64,000 nt of DNA from Nitzschia sp. DOCU1 (GCA_951394045.1 OX595986.1:868001-932000); one strand, 5' to 3'; counted from the first letter of the stretch, positions 1 to 11,470 are shown. Numbers and translations: made by a program. The notes: a model not told the origin generated them from the letters alone.

Positions 1-208
1 GAGTTGACCAATGACTACCGTTGGCACCAATATTTCGCCAACATGGTGCTAGAGGCCAAGTCGTCATAGAAGTAATTCGAATAAACATAGACCTGTGGCC
101 TCGTGTCACGTTTCAAAAGCTTAGGCTAGAAGAATGTATCGGATAGAATATATTCAAACTCGATTATTACAAGAAAGAATCTTGTTAAGACCATTAAACC
201 CAAATACG

Positions 209-3140
209 TTAGAAAGCCCACCCAACGATTTTCATGGCCTTCAGTCGCTCCACCATGCTGCGATAAAAGTTTTGCTTCATCAATACTTCCTCAACCGCCG
301 AGACAACATCTTCCAGTTGGCCGGCGAATTGGATCTTTTGGCTATCCACACCTTTTGAAATGTTAAATTGAAGCAATCCCGAATCTTTCAGCCGCTCCGC
401 AATGGATCGGATTTCACTGACGGTGTCGATCTCAGCCAATTCGAGGTAGGCTTCATTACATATTGAGAGCAAAGTCTTGAATGAAATCGGACGCGAGCCA
501 ATGATTTCTGCCACATGGACGCAGATACACAGAACGTGCTTTTCGTGAGCTGGAGCGTCCTGTATCAGGTCCCTGTATTTGATGGTCGATGCTCGATCTG
601 CCTTGAGAATATGCGGTACTTTCACTACCGGCTTGTCTAGAGGAGCATTCAGGGCCTCTTCGCTCATCGAGTCCAAAAGGTCCATGACACATCGCGACAA
701 TACCTCCAAAAACTTGCGAGCATCTCCACTCGACTGGGCGACTTTTTTGGAAAGGAACTCAATCGCTTTCTCGTCAACGACTGAATTCCCAATCTTGCTC
801 AAGGCGATATGCTTCAGGTCCTTTTCGTCATAGGTTCGGAATACAACCTTGTTGGATCGCGGCTGCAGAAATCAATAAAATTCAAATCGTTAGAAGAGAG
901 TCCTGTGCGCAAGGCAAGCAGTCCAATGAACGAGTTGCCAGTCTACTTACAAATCCCAGACAACTCAATCTTTCCACCTTTTCGTTTTCCACCGAGTTGG
1001 AGATCCCTACTAGGCCAACCATATATTCGGGTTTTGATGCCCACTGGACGAGGGTATGAATAAATGCTTCGGTGCTTGTTCGTTGTGTGGCGGCAGTTCC
1101 GGTCGAAACTAGATAGTCGATTTCGTCCAAAATAAACACGACCGTACACTTGTTGGACGCGGTATCCACCCGGCGCTTGAGATTCTTCTCGTTGGTAGAG
1201 GCATGTTCTAGGGTCACTCGAAGAGCTTCCTTCTCGGATAAATTTTGCAATGTGGAACAATTCACATAGCAAAATTTGGGAGGCAGTTCCCATTCCTCGC
1301 ATGTTTCGGCATATTTTTCTTTTGCCAGTTGACAGCATTGTTCCACTGTCATGCTCTTGCCACTTCCCGGGGCCCCACAGACATGCAGAATAGGAGCCGA
1401 ATTATCCTTGAATCCTCGTTGCCCCTTGGATTCAATGAGAGCCTGGAAGAAGTCTTGGATGGTTTGTCGAGGGGCCAAAATCTTGGGGCAACCCACCACG
1501 CTCTCATTTTCTTTGCGCAGTGCATTCAAGCAGCCATGGAGCTTCTCCCGAACTGTAACACCGGGCAATGTGACTTGAGGAATGGGATCTGCTACCAGTT
1601 GTGGTACTAGGGGCAATGCTGCAACTTCCGTCACGGTGTCATTTTCGGCTTGGGCGGGCTCGTCATCCTCCTCCATCGGAGCTTCGATCGTATCCACCGG
1701 GGATTCATCATTGAAATCCTCCTCTGCAAGATGAGAAGCTTTCTTCCTTGAGAGCCGCTGCTGTGGCTCCTCGGAAGCAGGAAACACTTGTCGTTTGGTT
1801 GCCATTGGACTCAAATCGCCCTCATATTGATCAGGAATATCTTCATCGTCGTCATCATCCACCTGGCCACTGGGCCCCCGATTGACATTGACCCATGCTT
1901 TGCGATTGAACAGGCCGGAACTTACCCGCCCGCTATTACCCTGTGGATAGCGCTGGGGTGTGTCTGCCGGCAGCGGCGCTTGCTTGCGTTTGGACGACTG
2001 CCGACTTGGCGGCTGCTGTTGCCGGTGCCCCGTGAGGGGTGTAGCCTTATCGTGCCCAGAGTCTTTACTGTTAGTACTGGCAACAGAAGCAGCGGTCGAC
2101 CGTTTGGAAGATCGGGTCGGCAGGTCCGTAGGGGTACTACGTTCTCGTTTCCTAGAACGACCGGTAGATCCCGTTGTCGGCTGCTGCTTTTTTGAATGAG
2201 TAGCGGGTACATCTTCTTGCGCAGCGTTATTTCTGGAATTTCCTCGTTTCCCGCCTGACGATGTCTTCTTTTCCTTTGGAATACTAGTCGGCTTCCTAGC
2301 AGGTGGGGCAAATCCGCCGAGTTCTTCTTCTTGGCTTCCAGACGCCGCCGCCAGCTCGCTGTTGTGTTGGTGACATGTGTTTTCTTCCGCCACGGAGGCC
2401 GCCGAAGACATGGTCACGACGGTCGACGAGTCATTGTGATCCTCGTCCTTGTTTGTGGATGCAGTAGTAGTAGTCGCCACCGGCTTGCCGTCTGGCTCTG
2501 CTGCCGTGGGTGGTGGTGGGGGCACCAAACTTGTAGTAGTCTTAGGATGGGCGTTGACAAACTTTCGATACTCCAAAAACTCTAGCATTGCCGCCTGGAG
2601 ATCAGGATCGGTCTTGCAAGCCTGCGAAAGTTCTTGAAATTTGGGGAGCCAGGCACTATCTTGTACGGCAATAAAGGTGGCGACCTGATCCTGAATCAAT
2701 GTCGGATGACCCCCTAACACGAACCATACGGGCGATTCAGCATTGCCTTGCAAAAATCTCTGGTAGCATTCCAAGCCCAGAATCTTTTTTCGTTCCAACA
2801 GTTCCTTTTGGAGCTCTTCTTTTTTATTTTTCATTCGATAATTGTAGAATTGTTCTTGGAGTTGAATGGCGCTGTCCATGTTGGGCAAATAACAACAGGG
2901 CCGCCATACCGTCTGGTTGATGTCCACGGTGGCAAAGTAAGTGTCGTACTGTGGCACGATAGTATCCTCTGGCGTTGTCCGGGGTTGGAGCGCTAGAGGA
3001 GGCTTGTTGTGTGTGGGGAACGAACAACGAGCAGGTAAAATGAGCAGCGGACCAGGCTTCTTCAAAGGTAGAGGATCGATGTTATTCCTCTGTAGAAGAT
3101 TTGCCCGGTTCACATTTGTTTGCCACGCTGGTCGCAACAT
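209..3140 (-). CDS. CDC6: CDC6-type AAA+ replication licensing ATPase
   Basis: CDC6 helps ORC load MCM helicase at origins in the nucleus. Two exons are visible: 951-3140 and 209-862, joined across an 88-bp intron (863-950, GTAAGT...CTGCAG) that keeps the frame. The AAA+ core carries Walker A GAPGSGKS and Walker B FILDEIDYL. The second exon supplies the sensor-2 region (SGDARKFLEV) and a winged-helix-like C-terminus. The DEID Walker B and the flanking residues resemble plant CDC6 more than ORC1. The N-terminal ~500 residues are Ser/Thr/Pro/Lys-rich and mostly disordered, as expected for a CDK-regulated licensing factor, and longer than usual. The open frame extends to 3251 only through a GTG; the first in-frame ATG is at 3140, and an ATG at 2880 is an alternative. 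The identity of the family is firm; the exact start is not. Confidence 0.85.
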
Positions 3141-3251
3141 TGAACTATGTGAATGCCTTCTAGGATAGCAAGGAGAAATGATACGAAGTAATAGAGTCTC
3201 TTCAGGATCAAAGTAGTTGCGTCGGGATGATGTTGAGTTCCAGAACGACAC

Positions 3252-3792
3252 AAGAGCGTCTTTAGCAATGGAGACGATGATGATCGAGAGCCTAAAAAAT
3301 GCCAGGCCACCTCCCTACGTAGGCCTCCATACAAATTCTACGGCATCCAATTAAACCCCAGCGCGCAATCATATCGCGAAGGTCATTGGTTGCTGGTTGG
3401 AATGGCATTTTGGCGCGAATTGGAGATCGACTAATACGATTTTTAAATGGAACTCACAATGGCGTCGACACGTCTTCCTATTTTACAAGTAGTTGGAACT
3501 TGGTAGGTCGAAGAAACTCCTACTCACTAATATTAGCATTAACTTGTTTCCATAGAGCCAGAAGCCAAACGTGGTGACTTTTTCGACCGTCCAGCAGCAG
3601 AGAGAAACGTGACCCTGCTATCGGGACCCCCCACTGACCACAAGTCAACCATGAAAAGCATTGTTGGAACAGGGGGAATCCGAAAGATCCAGCAGTCTCT
3701 AGAGACATGTTTTACTCCTTTCAGATACAACGCCACATTCAGAGGAAGGAGTTCCCTCCTACTAGCGAAGCGACGCGTCTTGCACCGGTAGC
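3252..3792. other. Intergenic, no gene seen
   Basis: This spacer lies between the 5' end of the CDC6-type gene and the 3' end of the J-protein gene. Short open frames occur on both strands, but none has a recognisable motif. It presumably holds the CDC6 promoter and the J-protein 3' UTR. Confidence 0.5.
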
Positions 3793-4632
3793 TTATGCCA
3801 TGAGCAACCCCAGGATGATAACAGGGGTTGCAAACGGCCCTAGAACGATCTTCAACGCCGTGAGTAAACCCTTGATTGTATCTTGTATCGAAGAAAGAAA
3901 ACCACGCACAAAGGCCATTTGGCTATGCCGTCGTTCTATTGTCGTCAAGCGATGAGCTTCATCGTATTGTTCACGTAACTTGCTGTCCGACAGAATCGAA
4001 GCCGACTCTTCCACCACTATAAAGGCTTCTTGAGCGCGTCCATCCTTATTTTTGTCGGGGTGTACCGCCATGGCACGAGTTCGATACGCTTTTCGAATAT
4101 CCTTCATGGTCGTTTCTTTCAAGGTAATACCCGGAATCTTAAACGAAAAGCCGGCAATGCGAATCGTCCGATCAGGAATCTTGAGATTCCAATTGCGAAT
4201 TCCTAATATTTTGTACAAATCATTCTTTTTGGAAGCATTCAGGACCGATTTGACAATTTGTGCGTCCTTCTTTTTTTGTTTCAAAGCTGCCTTTTGCTGC
4301 TGTTCATTCATTCGATCTAGTTCGGCTTGAAAGGCCCGTTCCCGTTCCGCCGCTATTCGATCGGCTTCTTCTTGTAATAATCGTTCTTGTTCGGCTTGTT
4401 TTCTTTTCAAGGCTTCTTCTTGTTGCTCTTTTTGCCGCTCATAGTACGAGTCTTCGTGATAATATTCATTTTCATGGTGGTTGTCTTGGTCTTCTTCCAG
4501 AATCTCATTGACATAGTCGGCGTACTCATCCTCACTTGTGTATTGGGCAGAAACAGAATGAAAGGATAATATGCATGAAACTACCGCAATGGCAAGGATG
4601 AGGCGTATTCTCCGGCGTTGGAAATTGATCAT
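3793..4632 (-). CDS. ER-lumenal/secretory DnaJ (J-domain) protein
   Basis: A J-domain co-chaperone that would stimulate an Hsp70 (BiP-like) ATPase. The chosen ATG gives a clear signal peptide (basic RRRIR, then a hydrophobic core ending SVSAQ), so it enters the secretory pathway; the open frame upstream is longer but would bury this signal. An acidic, Tyr-rich stretch follows, then a long Glu/Arg/Gln coiled coil. The J domain starts at LYKILGIRN, is interrupted by an insert of about 30 residues, and carries the essential HPD tripeptide (AVHPDKNKDG). The C-terminus has a hydrophobic segment (ALKIVLGPFATPVIILGLLMA) that may anchor it in the membrane. The insert between the first J-domain helix and the HPD helix is unusual. 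Single exon, about 279 residues. Confidence 0.8.
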   Translation of the reverse strand: MINFQRRRIRLILAIAVVSCILSFHSVSAQYTSEDEYADYVNEILEEDQDNHHENEYYHEDSYYERQKEQQEEALKRKQAEQERLLQEEADRIAAERERAFQAELDRMNEQQQKAALKQKKKDAQIVKSVLNASKKNDLYKILGIRNWNLKIPDRTIRIAGFSFKIPGITLKETTMKDIRKAYRTRAMAVHPDKNKDGRAQEAFIVVEESASILSDSKLREQYDEAHRLTTIERRHSQMAFVRGFLSSIQDTIKGLLTALKIVLGPFATPVIILGLLMA

Positions 4633-4719
4633 TGTAGCACTTGGTTTGCGATAGCTGGGGGATGACGACGACGCGATGGATTCAGCTAGCCCAAAATGAC
4701 ACGCACTTTCTGACTGCAA

Positions 4720-5128
4720 CGTGGAAAGATAGTGAGAAATGTACAGACTAGAGAGCTTGTCGATAACGAAAGCTGATTAGCAACGGTTGGGGTATGGCAA
4801 GCAGAGCTATGAAATAGTTTGCAACCGCCTCCGATCAACCACTTTCGGATGGATGGAATGAATGATCTGCTTCATTTTGTGACGCGTGGAGACCCCCGGC
4901 ATGCGCACGGGAAAAGCGCGCAAGCATTGACCACGCCGACAACCATGCTCTTCTCTCTTTCATCTACTGCGAGTAATCCTCCATAGCGTAAATGTAGGTA
5001 GCACGGATTGCTCTACCCATTTGATGAAAGTTGTCAAAAATTGAATAAACAAAGATGGCAAGACCGAGTATTCTATCAATGATAGCAACTTACCCAGACT
5101 TCACAGTCACAACAAGCAAAAAAGAACC
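4720..5128. other. Intergenic, no gene seen
   Basis: Upstream region of the J-protein gene and 3' flank of the tRNA. No coding signal was found. Confidence 0.5.
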
Positions 5129-5200
5129 CTCCGTCACAGGGAATCGAACCCTGGTCTCCCGCGTGACAGGCGGGGATACTAGCCACTATACTATGACGGA
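5129..5200 (-). tRNA. trnD-GTC: tRNA-Asp (anticodon GTC)
   Basis: The minus strand folds into a full cloverleaf of 72 nt. The 7-bp acceptor stem is TCCGTCA/TGACGGA, the anticodon loop is CTGTCAC with anticodon GTC, and the T arm contains GGTTCGATTCC. The discriminator base is G, as usual for tRNA-Asp. There is no intron and no encoded CCA. A nuclear gene transcribed by RNA polymerase III, with internal A and B boxes present. Confidence 0.95.
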
Positions 5201-5463
5201 ACGTCATTTTGTCAAAATTTATAATACATAAAGCCTATTGTTTTTTTGCGCAAGTTCCCTGTCAATCAAACCAACGAGAACCGCATGAACATGCTACTAA
5301 TCTTCGTTTGTTAGTCTCGCTTTCCATGTTGCTAGTAGTATTAGCAAACAGAGAGAGATGGGCTATCAGTTGTAGCTCTACTCTTTGCATTGTAAAACTC
5401 ATTTTCACTATTTTCATGTTAATGCAGCATGCAGTTCATTCCAACATTTGTACCAGCACAGTC

Positions 5464-7133
5464 TTAAAACGTCCCCCCAGACAAGTAGGTCTTGAGCATG
5501 TCCAAACTAGCCTCGGGCTGATCCGTAGGGACCATGTGGCCGGCGTCGTATACTTGCAAGAACGTGAAACCAGAGGCAGTTCGAGCCTCGCCCTTACCAT
5601 TGTTCCAGTCATGAGGCTCGGCCGCATTAAACTCATCCTTGTGTCCCCATTCCAATCCCAAGGTCCACGCTCGGTTGCCCAAATAGTTGCAGATAAAGTC
5701 AACATCGCCGGCGTAGATCAGGGCGGGATAACCAGCGTCCAACAGCTCGGCAACGTAATGGCTAAAGTCCTTCATCCAATCTGTGTGGAATTGCATATTG
5801 ATTCCGTAATTGCAGGCCTGCCAGTTGTGCGAGTGTCCCTCGTCAATGCCCAAAGCTTTCTTGGTCGATTCCAGGTTCAAAAAGTCTCCGACAAAAGAAA
5901 AGTCGTAGCAAAGAGGGGGGTGCTCGCACTTTTTACGAATATCGTACGGGTTGAGTCCCGTGGCTTGGTATGGAGACGTCAAGCCCAAGTTGCACACCAC
6001 AAAGGCCGTCTGACAGGCAAAGTTATTGAGAGCGCCATCTCCAGCGTTGCACTGATGGATCAACGTGGTGCACTTGCCCACTACCGCCTGCATGGCTTCG
6101 TGCGTCCCTTCGTCGACAACCTTGATGTGATGCGAATTGTTCCAGACCATCTCGGGATACCACTTGTACTGCTCCTCTGGGTTGGTGAGCCCATTTCCAA
6201 TAGCCAAGCCAACAAGATTTAAATTGATGGTCTTGTCGCTAGGATTTTGGTTGCCGACGTGGATGCGGTGGGAAATGGCGGGAACGTAATGCTACGAAAG
6301 GAGAAGCAAAAAATTAAAACGACAATCAGAACACACAGAGCAAGAAAACGATCCGAGAACAGCGATGCAGTACTTACGCCAGCATAAGATTCTCCAAAGA
6401 TGAAAAGTGGAGATTTGGCATATTCCGGGTGAGTCTGGAAGAATGCCTGAAAGAAGAAATAGGCGTCCTCGCTGATCATATCCTCTCCACTATCGGTTTC
6501 TTCTCCGTACGAAAAGCCGACTCCCGCGGGCTGGTCCAGCCACAAGACGTGGGCGGCTTCAGTCCAGCTGTAGGGATTGACGGAAGTCGACTTGCCATCG
6601 GGATTGACAGTGCAAGGGCCATTCTCAGTTAAAAGTCCCATGGACGAAGAGCAACCAGGACCGCCGTTGAGCCAGACTACGAATGGAATCTCTTCCTGGG
6701 ACTCGTTTTCGTCTTGATTGCGCTTTTCAAACATCCAAAAGAAAAGGTGCTTGTCCTCTCCATTTTCATCGTACTTGGATCCCTTGATATCCATGTACCC
6801 GCTGATGGATTTGGAGCTCGCGTCACAAAGATCGGAATTGCCGTGGTCCTGTTCATTCAACTGATAGAATCGATCTTCCTTAAACTGAAAGAGACCAGGC
6901 TCTTCCGTTTCGGAACTGCACTGAAAGACCCCTGGTGGCAACTGCTTGGATTGGTCTTCACTCACGCAGACCGGTGGCACCGCTTGACACTTGCACCAGA
7001 CGCAGGATTCACCGGATTCGTCTTTGCTGGCGAGACATTGTTTCTCATCCCGGACAACATTACAAGCCGAGACGCCTTCATCCGCGGTGACGAGATGGGC
7101 AAGGGAAAGGAGGGCTAGACTCGTGAACTTCAT
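5464..7133 (-). CDS. Serine carboxypeptidase (peptidase S10, carboxypeptidase Y type)
   Basis: Vacuolar or secreted exopeptidase that removes C-terminal residues at acid pH. Two exons, 6378-7133 and 5464-6291, flank an 86-bp intron placed right after the nucleophile motif; splicing restores GESYAG-HYVPA exactly as in the family. Other S10 signatures are WLNGGPGCSS (oxyanion region), the catalytic Asp in AGDVDFICN and the catalytic His in DAGHMVPTDQP. The product is about 527 residues, the normal size. The ATG chosen opens a signal peptide (MKFTSLALLSLAHLVTA); a longer frame upstream would mask it. A Cys-rich segment of about 60 residues (CVWCKCQAVPPVC) lies between the signal and the protease domain and is not part of the core fold; it may be a propeptide or binding module. 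Confidence 0.92.
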
Positions 7134-7520
7134 GGTCAATGTATTATCATCCAATGTTCGAATTGTGGCATCGCTTTGATTGATTCCCACAGCCGAAGCA
7201 GAAGATCTTTCCGAACTGAGACGAACGAGAAATCATCCATCGTCAGTGACGGCAGTAGCGGAACCGTCGTAGAATCTACGTGGGTCCCGCCCAACGGATC
7301 AATTCCGCCAATTTTCCCGCACTAGTAGCGAGCACGCCGAACTCGGCGTCACATTCTTGACCCTCTCGAATCAATAATTAATCGAATGAATCAACTTCCA
7401 TCTCAGATTTTATTTAGACCTGTAGCTATGGCTCGCTTTGCCGGTAGCTAAAGGACTGCTTGATGTTTCTATTAATAACATCACCAAGCATCGTTCAAAT
7501 AGCATCTGCATATTTACTCG

Positions 7521-7635
7521 AAGGACTTGTCTAAGTTACACGTTGGGTACTACTCTCGGCGGGCAAGAACTTGAAACTGTTTCAAGTTCTTGCCCGCCGA
7601 GAGTAGTACCCAGCGTGTAACTTAGACAAGACCTT
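7521..7635. repeat. 57-bp near-perfect inverted repeat with 1-nt spacer
   Basis: Arms 7521-7577 and 7579-7635 are complementary with two mismatches, around a single T. One mismatch (GTTGGG opposite CCCAGC) would be a G-U wobble in RNA. The palindrome lies in the spacer between the acidic-protein gene and the carboxypeptidase gene, both on the minus strand. It has no TG/CA ends and no target duplication that I can see. Confidence 0.9.
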
Positions 7636-8049
7636 GTCAATGAACTTCATCAAGAAGAGTTTGTACGGGGGCGTTGGATAGCATGGGCTCAGAGTATAAT
7701 TGTTGCCAAGGACCGAAACTGTTTTGAGATGCTGACCTTTCCGAAGCCAGCAGCAAGGCATGTAAAAGCAAATGACTCCAAATGCACTCGATCGAGATGG
7801 TGGAATAGGTGCATGTGTAAAGGAACGCCTCTTGTGGAATGATAGTTTGGAGCAGCACATAAAGATGATGAATCGATTGCAGAGTCGATGTGCACCAGTA
7901 CCTGTTCCATTTCGTCGGCTTGGGAATCATTCGTAGTACTATAGACAGAGACTGTGTCGTTTGTCCGGAGTATCCCTGGTACAGCCAAGACACTAATCCT
8001 GCTGTAATAGTACGAATAACCATCGCTTCTTTGAAACTTGTTTCTTTCT
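7636..8049. other. Spacer downstream of the acidic-protein gene
   Basis: Open frames of up to 138 codons run on the minus strand here, but their composition looks random and no motif is seen. Probably 3' UTR plus the carboxypeptidase upstream region. Confidence 0.4.
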
Positions 8050-8574
8050 TCATGCGACTTTCGAATCTTTTCCCTCCTCGTCTCTTGTTGCTTCCGTCGT
8101 CAATGACGAAAATGGATCGACAGCCCAGACTGGCAATGGCAAAGTCTTGGGTTTCCAGGTAGCCAGGAATTCCATGTCTCGAGAACTAATCGTTTCGGGT
8201 GGATACCACTGAAAGGAAGGTAGATTCGACGAGTCGTTGTTGTCCCCACCTGTATCCCCTCCTGCTGTTGCGGATTCTAGTAGGATTCTATCATGACTGT
8301 CCACCGCCATTGCCAGGCACTCGAGAATGGCATTGTCATTCCACTCAAGCCCAGGAGGAGGTTGTTCGAGCTTTTGCACTGGAGCTTGGTTTGGATGCTC
8401 CAGAAACGACACATCCACAAGCAGGGAAGAATCATCATCATCGTCGTCGTCATCGCCCATGTCGTCATCTTCCACCATGCCGTCGTCGTTTTCGTCCGGA
8501 TGGTCATCGTCCTGCTCTGGCAACGAATCCATGGTTGCTGCCTTGGGTTCATTCGCTTCGTTGACACTTTCCAT
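8050..8574 (-). CDS. Acidic protein of unknown function
   Basis: A single-exon frame of 174 residues that I do not recognise. The N-terminal half is very acidic, with a run of eight Asp after DDDMG, and looks disordered. The second half is better structured, with a PPPGLEWND motif, a helix (AILECLAMAVDSHDR) and an aromatic WKPKTLPLPVWAVDPF tail. There is no signal peptide or membrane segment, so it is probably nuclear or cytosolic. It is divergently placed from MLH1, sharing a 424-bp upstream region. The ATG is chosen because the longer frame would start on a GTG. Short length and low complexity keep confidence moderate. Confidence 0.6.
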   Translation of the reverse strand: MESVNEANEPKAATMDSLPEQDDDHPDENDDGMVEDDDMGDDDDDDDDSSLLVDVSFLEHPNQAPVQKLEQPPPGLEWNDNAILECLAMAVDSHDRILLESATAGGDTGGDNNDSSNLPSFQWYPPETISSRDMEFLATWKPKTLPLPVWAVDPFSSLTTEATRDEEGKDSKVA

Positions 8575-8998
8575 TATCGACCGCACTTTCCATTCAAAAC
8601 TGCATTAACTCAAAGTATCCTCTTTATCAGTCGTCGAGTAAGTGAATGGAACGCATCTGCCGAAACACGGAGCTGGGATGTGTAGAGTGAAACGACATCG
8701 AGAAAATGGTTGGTCAATGGAGGACACCCAGTCGTAGGAGTCAAAAGGGGAAATTGACACAATCGATTCTAACTATTATGTCTGCGCGCCATTTCTTTGG
8801 ACAGATGTGACTGTTTCCCTCCCTCCATCGACTCCAAAAATCCTTCCCCCAAAGATTTTTGGGTGCTTTGAAAAATGGAAAGTGAATGAATGATGCCGAC
8901 ACGGCGATCAAACAAATCATCAACTTTCATCCTTTGCTTTAGTGCGCAAGCCCACTTCTAATCCCTCATCCCTCGCTCATATCACTACCACCATCATC
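8575..8998. promoter_or_regulatory. Shared divergent upstream region (acidic protein / MLH1)
   Basis: A 424-bp spacer between two divergently transcribed genes; it must hold both promoters. I see no convincing TATA box or other defined element. Confidence 0.35.
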
Positions 8999-11470
8999 AT
9001 GTCCGATCAGGCGTCTCCGGAAACTGGGAATGGATCGAATGATCCTAGTAGTACCGGTAGCAGCAAATCATCCAACAAGCCCCTGAACACCGCATTGATC
9101 AAAATCCTGCCCCAGGAAGTTGTGGATCAAATCGCTGCGGGTGAAGTCGTTCAACGCCCAGCGTCGGTCATCAAGGAACTTTTGGAAAATTGTTTGGATG
9201 CTGGAAGTACACATATTCTCATCAAAGTAGAAAAGGGGGGTCTTGCCAAGTTGACAATCCAAGACAATGGATGTGGAATCCCCAAGAATGATCTCGCCTT
9301 GGCAGCGACGCGGCATGCCACGAGTAAACTACAAACGGTCCAAGATTTTACCACTTTATCGACGTTTGGATTTCGGGGAGAAGCTCTAGCGAGCATTAGC
9401 ATGGTCAGTAACTTGACCATTACCACACGGACTGCCTCGTCTCCAGTGGCATACACGCAAATTTACCGCAATGGCGTGCCGACTCTGACGCAACCGCGTC
9501 CGGGAGCCCGCATGCCTGGTACCACACTGATAGTCCAGGATCTCTTTCACAATGTCCCACATCGCTTACGAACCTACAGTAAACGAGAAAATGATGAATA
9601 TGCCAAAATCTTGACCGTGGTGCAACACTATGCGATTCACTATCCGCATTGTGGTTTTTGTTTGGAGCGGCAACATTCCAAAGGCAATTTGGTCGACGTC
9701 AATACAAGTCAATTGCAAGCCGTACAGGCGCTAGCTGAAAAGAAAACCAAAGGGGAAGATCCTTCCAAAGAAGCGATAGTAGCAGCCATCAAGGCAATCA
9801 TGGCACATGTAATAGAGCCTGGGGTGGAGTCGCATCTTTCTCAGATGGAGTGTTCCGTCGTGCCTACCGGCGAAAGCGACAAGGAGTTTAGCTATCAAGC
9901 GGAAGTCTACTACACGGTGCCATCCTACAATGCCAAGAAATCCCATTTCATTTTATTCTTGAATCATCGATTGGTGGACTTGCCGCCATTGAAGCGATCC
10001 TTGGAAGATGTGTATGCAGATTTTGGCAACAATACTGCCAAATCAATACTTGTTGTCAATGTTTCAGTACCAGGAGCCCAAGTGGATGTCAATGTGCATC
10101 CCTCCAAGCGACAAGTGGCTCTCATGTATCAAGAAGAGCTCTGCCAAGCGTTGGCGTCCAAACTCAAAGCTGCGCTACACGGTGACGGGCAAAGCTTTAC
10201 CAACCAGTCTGTAGCTCCCAAACCACCCGTCCTAAATCCATACGCCAAGAAACGAAAACAGGCACAATCTTCATTTCAAGATCAAAATATAGACGAGGAG
10301 GAGGAAGCAGAGCCACCCAAGAAGATGCCTGCCAAAAGGATTCCACCCTCGCAACTTGTCCGTACCAGCAATGCTACTCCAGTGGGAGCCATCGAGCCCT
10401 TTTTGGTATCAACGCAAACCGTGGCGTCACAGCGTTCCACCCCTCCGAACAAAGATTCCGATACAAATACTCAAGATCCAAATACGGAAGACCAAGATGA
10501 AACGGCAACGAAGCACAAAGCAGACTGTCCACTCTCCAAACCGGATCTTTCGCAGCCGGGTGCCTTTGCCATTCAGTGCACCTGCGCCCTTCCAGAAAGT
10601 GCTTCACAGGCAGGTGCCGTTTTGGTCAAGCGACCAGTGGTGCGACCAAAGCGTGTCATTCCGACCAAATGTTCCTATTCTTCGATTGGCTCCTTGCGTC
10701 GGCGCGTCAACAAGCATCTCGACGCAGGATTGGCAAGGGATTTGCGAGATGCGTATTTTGTAGGAGTCGTATCGCCTCATCGATCTTTGGTACAATGCGG
10801 GGAACATCTCGTCATGATTCATCATTCCGATTTGGCAAAAGAACTCTTCTATCAACTCGCGTTGGCACGATTCGGTGGAGCGACAGTTGCGCAGCTGGGC
10901 GACGGTGGAGTAGATGGAGTCGACATTGAAACGATCATCGCCCAAGCATTGCAGTTTGAGGATGATCTCGTTTTGTTGGCCTCTGGCGATACGAAGGAGT
11001 CGCAGATAAACTGTCTCGAGTCGCGACAGGGCCTTCTTGAGGCCACCGATACCAACCAAAACATTGCCCGACAAGCTACGACTTGTTTGATGGATCATGC
11101 TGACATGCTGGAAGAATACTTTGGCATTCGAATTGAAAAACTGGATGATCAGGTCCTGCTAACAGGACTTCCCGTCTTGTTGGATGGCCATGTTCCGGAA
11201 CCCTATGGTTTGGCGATTTTCTTGTTGCGATTGGCCACACGGGTAGAGTGGGACGAAGAAAAGCCGTGCTTTTTGGGGGTCTGTCGTGAGTTGGGAAACT
11301 ATTACGCTTTGCTACCGACCGAGCACAACGAGAGGGAAAAGTATGTGCGTCATACGTTGTTCCCGGCGATTTCGTACCTACTACTTCCGCCAGAACACTT
11401 CCTTCAAGATGGATCCTTTACGGTCATGACGAAGCTTTCGACACTCTACAAAGTCTTTGAGCGGTGTTAG
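8999..11470 (+). CDS. MLH1: DNA mismatch repair protein MLH1 (MutL homologue)
   Basis: MLH1 is the common subunit of the eukaryotic MutL heterodimers and acts in the nucleus after MutS proteins bind a mismatch. The N-terminus holds the GHKL ATPase motifs: ELLENCLDAGS at about residue 60, DNGCGI, and GFRGEALASIS. The MutL transducer domain follows (NVHPSKRQV). A Lys/Pro/Gln-rich linker separates it from the C-terminal dimerisation domain. The protein ends in KVFERC, the invariant MLH1 C-terminus whose last Cys completes the endonuclease metal site of the PMS partner. At 823 residues it is slightly longer than the usual ~750, mainly through the linker. Single exon. The ATG at MSDQAS is used because upstream codons are only in frame from a GTG. 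Its last 315 bp are duplicated as a fragment 9.6 kb downstream. Confidence 0.95.
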   Translation: MSDQASPETGNGSNDPSSTGSSKSSNKPLNTALIKILPQEVVDQIAAGEVVQRPASVIKELLENCLDAGSTHILIKVEKGGLAKLTIQDNGCGIPKNDLALAATRHATSKLQTVQDFTTLSTFGFRGEALASISMVSNLTITTRTASSPVAYTQIYRNGVPTLTQPRPGARMPGTTLIVQDLFHNVPHRLRTYSKRENDEYAKILTVVQHYAIHYPHCGFCLERQHSKGNLVDVNTSQLQAVQALAEKKTKGEDPSKEAIVAAIKAIMAHVIEPGVESHLSQMECSVVPTGESDKEFSYQAEVYYTVPSYNAKKSHFILFLNHRLVDLPPLKRSLEDVYADFGNNTAKSILVVNVSVPGAQVDVNVHPSKRQVALMYQEELCQALASKLKAALHGDGQSFTNQSVAPKPPVLNPYAKKRKQAQSSFQDQNIDEEEEAEPPKKMPAKRIPPSQLVRTSNATPVGAIEPFLVSTQTVASQRSTPPNKDSDTNTQDPNTEDQDETATKHKADCPLSKPDLSQPGAFAIQCTCALPESASQAGAVLVKRPVVRPKRVIPTKCSYSSIGSLRRRVNKHLDAGLARDLRDAYFVGVVSPHRSLVQCGEHLVMIHHSDLAKELFYQLALARFGGATVAQLGDGGVDGVDIETIIAQALQFEDDLVLLASGDTKESQINCLESRQGLLEATDTNQNIARQATTCLMDHADMLEEYFGIRIEKLDDQVLLTGLPVLLDGHVPEPYGLAIFLLRLATRVEWDEEKPCFLGVCRELGNYYALLPTEHNEREKYVRHTLFPAISYLLLPPEHFLQDGSFTVMTKLSTLYKVFERC

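Noticed and set aside
882..3251. ORC1 rather than CDC6 for the AAA+ protein
   Set aside because: No BAH domain is visible, and the Walker B DEID with the post-AAA block fits CDC6 better, though ORC1/CDC6 relatives are close.
5209..6222. 337-codon plus-strand frame opposite the carboxypeptidase
   Set aside because: It is antisense to a clear S10 peptidase exon and has no motif; a codon-usage shadow.
7637..8053. 138-codon minus-strand frame downstream of the acidic protein
   Set aside because: No motif, no conserved pattern and random composition; more likely UTR and spacer.
8293..8685. Plus-strand frames opposite the Asp-rich protein
   Set aside because: They arise from the antisense of GAT/GAC runs; no independent support.
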